From TH-plancto1 sp043777375 (lineage in GTDB: Bacteria > Planctomycetota > Planctomycetia > Planctomycetales > Planctomycetaceae), in assembly GCA_043777375.1 (NCBI GenBank), contig JAYWHX010000038.1, forward strand, positions 1 through 64,000: a DNA stretch of 64,000 bases, read 5' to 3'. Numbering within the stretch: position 1 is the first letter of the stretch; each line of letters opens with the position of its first letter. The notes under the pieces were generated by a model that did not search any database, was not told the origin of the DNA, and saw nothing but the letters and a program-made list of their open reading frames with translations. A program made the translations under genes and the position numbers. Of this stretch, positions 63,269 through 64,000 are shown in pieces.

Positions 63269-63985
63269 CTAAGTGGCTCGCGTCAGTTCAACGAACTCTG
63301 CGTCCGATACCGATTCGAGGCCGAATTGAGTTTGAATGTCACTACTGAAGTCAGGGCGAGTCAAGTTTGGTGCCCCCTTGAGCCATGAGACACAGAAATC
63401 GGCGGCATTGCCCAGAATGCGATAGATGTTTCCACCCCACGCGCCAGCAAACCAGTTGCCTTTGATGACGGCTATCCAAAAGCTGTTTCCGCCACCTCTT
63501 CGGGACGAAATTGTAATTCGATGCCATCCGTCCATTGGTTCAGGTCGCGTCGCGAAGTAACCGGCTGCCTGAATTGCCGATGTGGTGTCCGAGTACTCGG
63601 CAGCGATATGTTCACTGTCAAAATCTACATACCAGCGGGATAGTGTGCTTACCCAATCATCGAGCATCGGAGCGATCGTCGTGACCGACAGATTTTCTTG
63701 AGAGAACAGCAAGACTGGCGAATCCAAAAGTGACGTGTCCAATACATGGGCATCGCCGTTCCACGATGTGCCCACCGCAAAAAAGGACGGTCGCCAGAGA
63801 TCGCCATACACATCGTCGGTGCGTATCTGTTGATTCAGGCTGCAAACGAACTCAGCATTGTCGGGAATGTACGCGTCCGAAGGTCGAGCCTCGAAGAAGG
63901 GATAGACGGACATTATTCGACGGTAAACAGCGGGAACGATCACTCCCAGCGATTTCTGAATAGTGGCAAAGTCAGAGTCGGTCAT
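63269..63985 (-). CDS. Putative SUKH/SMI1-KNR4-like protein
   Basis: 238 residues, cytoplasmic. FATIQKSLGVIVPAVYRRIM resembles the first helix of SUKH domains, which are often immunity proteins for polymorphic toxins. Later segments (AGAWGGNIYRILGNAADFCV) are unclear. No toxin gene lies next to it within the window, but the upstream neighbour is cut off at the window edge. Fold assignment is tentative. Confidence 0.5.
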   Translation of the reverse strand: MTDSDFATIQKSLGVIVPAVYRRIMSVYPFFEARPSDAYIPDNAEFVCSLNQQIRTDDVYGDLWRPSFFAVGTSWNGDAHVLDTSLLDSPVLLFSQENLSVTTIAPMLDDWVSTLSRWYVDFDSEHIAAEYSDTTSAIQAAGYFATRPEPMDGWHRITISSRRGGGNSFWIAVIKGNWFAGAWGGNIYRILGNAADFCVSWLKGAPNLTRPDFSSDIQTQFGLESVSDAEFVELTRAT

Positions 63986-64000
63986 CGCGTTGCCACCAAA

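Noticed and set aside
63071..63388. 105-codon plus-strand frame near the window end
   Set aside because: Overlaps the end of the SUKH-like gene and lacks domain or ribosome binding site.

Overview
The window reads as chromosomal DNA of a planctomycete (Planctomycetales-like). The evidence is family content rather than any single marker: two DUF1559 pilin-like secreted proteins, a PSD1/DUF1549-DUF1553 cytochrome-type protein, a DUF1080 protein, an ASPIC/UnbV FG-GAP lipoprotein, TIGR03067-like domains, an LESRVLLAG N-terminal motif, an SHD1/WD40-like protein, and many short palindromic intergenic repeats. I saw no rRNA, tRNA or CRISPR array. Species cannot be named from this.

Layout. 0.1-5.5 kb: one 1784-residue mosaic protein (secretin-N-like, coiled coil, CpaB/SAF, PDZ, TIGR03067-like repeats, two degenerate trypsin-like domains). 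5.6-9.1 kb, minus strand: PhyH-type dioxygenase, HlyD-type adaptor, cysteine synthase. 9.3-20.5 kb: PSD1 protein, MoxR ATPase, SHD1/WD40 protein, metal-type ABC ATPase, AlkA-type glycosylase, RecG, RtcB. 20.8-29.3 kb: a transport cluster with a GAF-HlyD fusion, an HlyD adaptor, a PqqD-like/M50/HlyD fusion and a TolC lipoprotein, with a methyltransferase overlapping the TolC gene. 29.5-31.0 kb: TPR lipoprotein.

31.6-36.6 kb: a phage-derived cassette without structural genes: HTH protein, ParB-like protein, an ABC-ATPase/acetyltransferase fusion (COG2401-like) broken by a palindromic insertion and by a frame change at an A9 tract, then terminase small- and large-subunit-like proteins. 36.6-43.5 kb: Nramp-type transporter, then a duplicated module (small Cys-rich secreted protein followed by DUF1559 protein) on either side of a permease with a Cys-rich motif. 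43.7-53.2 kb: AhpD/CMD double-domain protein, ASPIC lipoprotein, VapBC-type pair, leucine-rich lipoprotein, TrpF, acetate-type symporter with DUF485 partner. 53.6-64 kb: dCTP deaminase family protein, membrane pyrophosphatase followed by a clear terminator, LEPR-type surface protein, MFS transporter, MEKHLA protein, NHL/SMP-30-like protein, DUF1080 protein and a possible SUKH protein.

The most promising leads are (i) the adaptor/M50/TolC cluster, which looks like an export or peptide-maturation system with no ATPase or RND pump next to it, and (ii) the ParB / ATPase-GNAT / terminase cassette, which keeps DNA-handling genes while lacking capsid genes. Several families of palindromic repeats recur between genes, and one copy lies inside the ATPase-GNAT gene.
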